Origin: Lentisphaerota bacterium
GTDB lineage: Bacteria > Verrucomicrobiota > Kiritimatiellia > RFP12 > UBA3636
Length of the DNA stretch: 5,822 nucleotides
Assembly: GCA_022837245.1 (NCBI GenBank)
Contig: JALHHX010000140.1
Location: forward strand, 1 to 5,822
Direction: 5' to 3'
Each line of letters starts with the position of its first letter. Within the stretch, counting starts at the first letter, position 1. Both the position numbers and the translations under genes were made by a program. Under the pieces are notes generated by a model. That model did not search any database, was not told where the DNA came from, and saw only the letters and a program-made list of their open reading frames with translations. Shown one piece after another: positions 4,652 through 5,822 of the stretch.

Positions 4652-5822
4652 ACTTGAGCCCTTCCTTTATCGCATCAAGGATCTTTGCCATTACCTTGCT
4701 GTATCCAGTCGCAAGGAAGTGTAAGCCGTCATCGTTCACATCATGCGGAATTCCTTTAGCATCGGCAAAAACGTACTTCGCATGGTCCGAGGTTATGGTA
4801 TGCGCCTCAATGAGCACATTAAGGGCCATAAGTTCGGCCTGTTTGACCGGCGTATAGCCGGCGTAATCGACCCTCATCTTCGGAAGAGTAACGCCAACAA
4901 CCAAAGTCTTCCCGCGGCCTACGCGGTATCTCAGAATCGTGTCCAGTCCGGATTGCCAATCGGCGTATATCTCCGCCGATGATCTCCCGCCCACAATGTC
5001 ATTGAGTCCGACGAAGTAGATCACAATGGCGTAACATGGAGCCATTTTGTATGCATTGATTGGATAAGCGCGAGATGTATTCGCTAGCAGGCCGTTGATA
5101 TGGGTCGTGCGAGCACCGCTGTAACCCATGTGTTCCGGCCCGTGACCGTTGGGGTCCTCTCCCTCCCACACAAACCCATTCAGTTCGCCTTGCAGGTAGC
5201 CCCTCCATCCCTGGTAGTCAGGATTGTCCTTCGTTCCTGAAACAGCACTCCAATCGGCATCTGTGGGATAAATTGTCCATGGGTTCGACCAGTTTGGAGT
5301 TTCAGGAGTTAAATCCTTTCGCCGCCGATATCCAAAGGTCATCGAATTACCAATCGGCATAATGACTGGCCCGAGAAGACGAACGGTGTCAGAGCATCCG
5401 TAAATCTCATTGCCTGATACGTCCTTCAAAAACAGCTCTACAGTCACGCTCGTCCCGGGTGCCCACGTCCCTTCCATCCAAACTTCGTATTCATGATCTT
5501 CATCGACAGCCGAGTTGATCTGTATCTCAGCCGACGGCGGGACAATCCCCGCTGGTGTCCAACCTGTGCGCCAGAGCCTGACTTTCGTGTGGTCGCTGAA
5601 GCGAAGCCATCGGGTAACTCCACTGCTCATAATCAGTCCTTTGGCGATGATCTTGGCTTCAAGAGGATCGTAAGAGCCACCCACGACATCATATTTCTGT
5701 GTCACCAAGAATCCAGGGTCTTCCTCCTCGTCAGCCGGAACCACGTCACCGTCATTCTCGCGCCAGGCTTCATACCCTTCCAAATCCACCTTCACGATCG
5801 TCAACCTTACCCTGTCCTCGCA
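4650..5822 (-). CDS. SGNH/GDSL-family hydrolase with N-terminal Ig-like module (5' partial)
   Basis: The frame stays open to base 5822, so the start lies outside the window; the TTG at 5804 has no ribosome site and is unlikely to be the start. Residues below count from that TTG. About 1-145 form a beta-rich, probably Ig-like module, ending CSDTVRL (137-143); the window-edge residues CEDRVRL look like the end of a preceding copy. The catalytic domain has SGNH block I as PIGNSMTFGY (nucleophile S154, with Asn in place of the usual GDS Asp), block II GYSGARTTHI (G230), block III FVGLND (N268) and block V DGLH (D359, H362). All four oxyanion/catalytic positions are present, so it should be an active esterase or deacetylase, perhaps on acylated carbohydrate; the substrate is unknown. 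Export is likely from the modular architecture, but the N-terminus is not visible. It is the upstream gene of an operon with the WG-repeat protein. Confidence 0.9.
   Translation of the reverse strand, partial: CEDRVRLTIVKVDLEGYEAWRENDGDVVPADEEEDPGFLVTQKYDVVGGSYDPLEAKIIAKGLIMSSGVTRWLRFSDHTKVRLWRTGWTPAGIVPPSAEIQINSAVDEDHEYEVWMEGTWAPGTSVTVELFLKDVSGNEIYGCSDTVRLLGPVIMPIGNSMTFGYRRRKDLTPETPNWSNPWTIYPTDADWSAVSGTKDNPDYQGWRGYLQGELNGFVWEGEDPNGHGPEHMGYSGARTTHINGLLANTSRAYPINAYKMAPCYAIVIYFVGLNDIVGGRSSAEIYADWQSGLDTILRYRVGRGKTLVVGVTLPKMRVDYAGYTPVKQAELMALNVLIEAHTITSDHAKYVFADAKGIPHDVNDDGLHFLATGYSKVMAKILDAIKEGLK

Noticed and set aside
5801..5804. TTG at 5804 as the real start of the SGNH gene
   Set aside because: No Shine-Dalgarno or signal peptide follows, the frame is open to the window edge, and the upstream residues repeat an internal module end.

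Overview
This window looks like accessory chromosome from a bacterium with a large secreted-protein repertoire, most likely of the Verrucomicrobiota/Kiritimatiellota/Lentisphaerota/Planctomycetota kind. That placement is an inference from protein style: a secreted beta-helix protein opening with a YVDANAKGGNTGADW-type motif and carrying FxxN/GGAI rungs, a long secreted WG-repeat protein, and an SGNH hydrolase fused to an Ig-like module. No rRNA, tRNA or housekeeping gene is present to fix the taxon.

Layout. Bases 1-311 hold five near-identical 64-bp tandem units, each containing a hairpin, and the array runs off the left edge. Bases 312-425 are non-coding: three small hairpins in a row, then a sigma70-like promoter. 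On the + strand follows a putative polysaccharide-deacetylase-fold protein (426-1415), whose C-terminus may continue in another frame to 1486. Next is a secreted parallel beta-helix gene (1516-2742) that appears broken: it has an in-frame 66-bp duplication, an in-frame TGA at 2245-2247 that splits a GGAI motif, and a C-terminus that stops looking like beta-helix. On the - strand, converging with only 5 bp between the stop codons, is a two-gene operon: an SGNH/GDSL hydrolase whose 5' end lies beyond the right edge (5822-4650), then a secreted WG-repeat protein (4640-2748) whose Shine-Dalgarno overlaps the hydrolase stop codon.

Base composition changes at the convergent junction. Hand-counted samples of the + strand genes are about 70% GC; samples of the - strand operon are mostly 43-45%, with GC-rich patches. 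The two halves may have different histories.

Function. The deacetylase-like protein, the beta-helix protein and the SGNH hydrolase are all of types that act on carbohydrates or their ester/acetyl substituents, so a surface polysaccharide theme is plausible but unproven. No complete defence, phage or mobile system is visible. The most unusual signals are the covarying hairpin array, the structured leader beside it, and the split GGAI motif.
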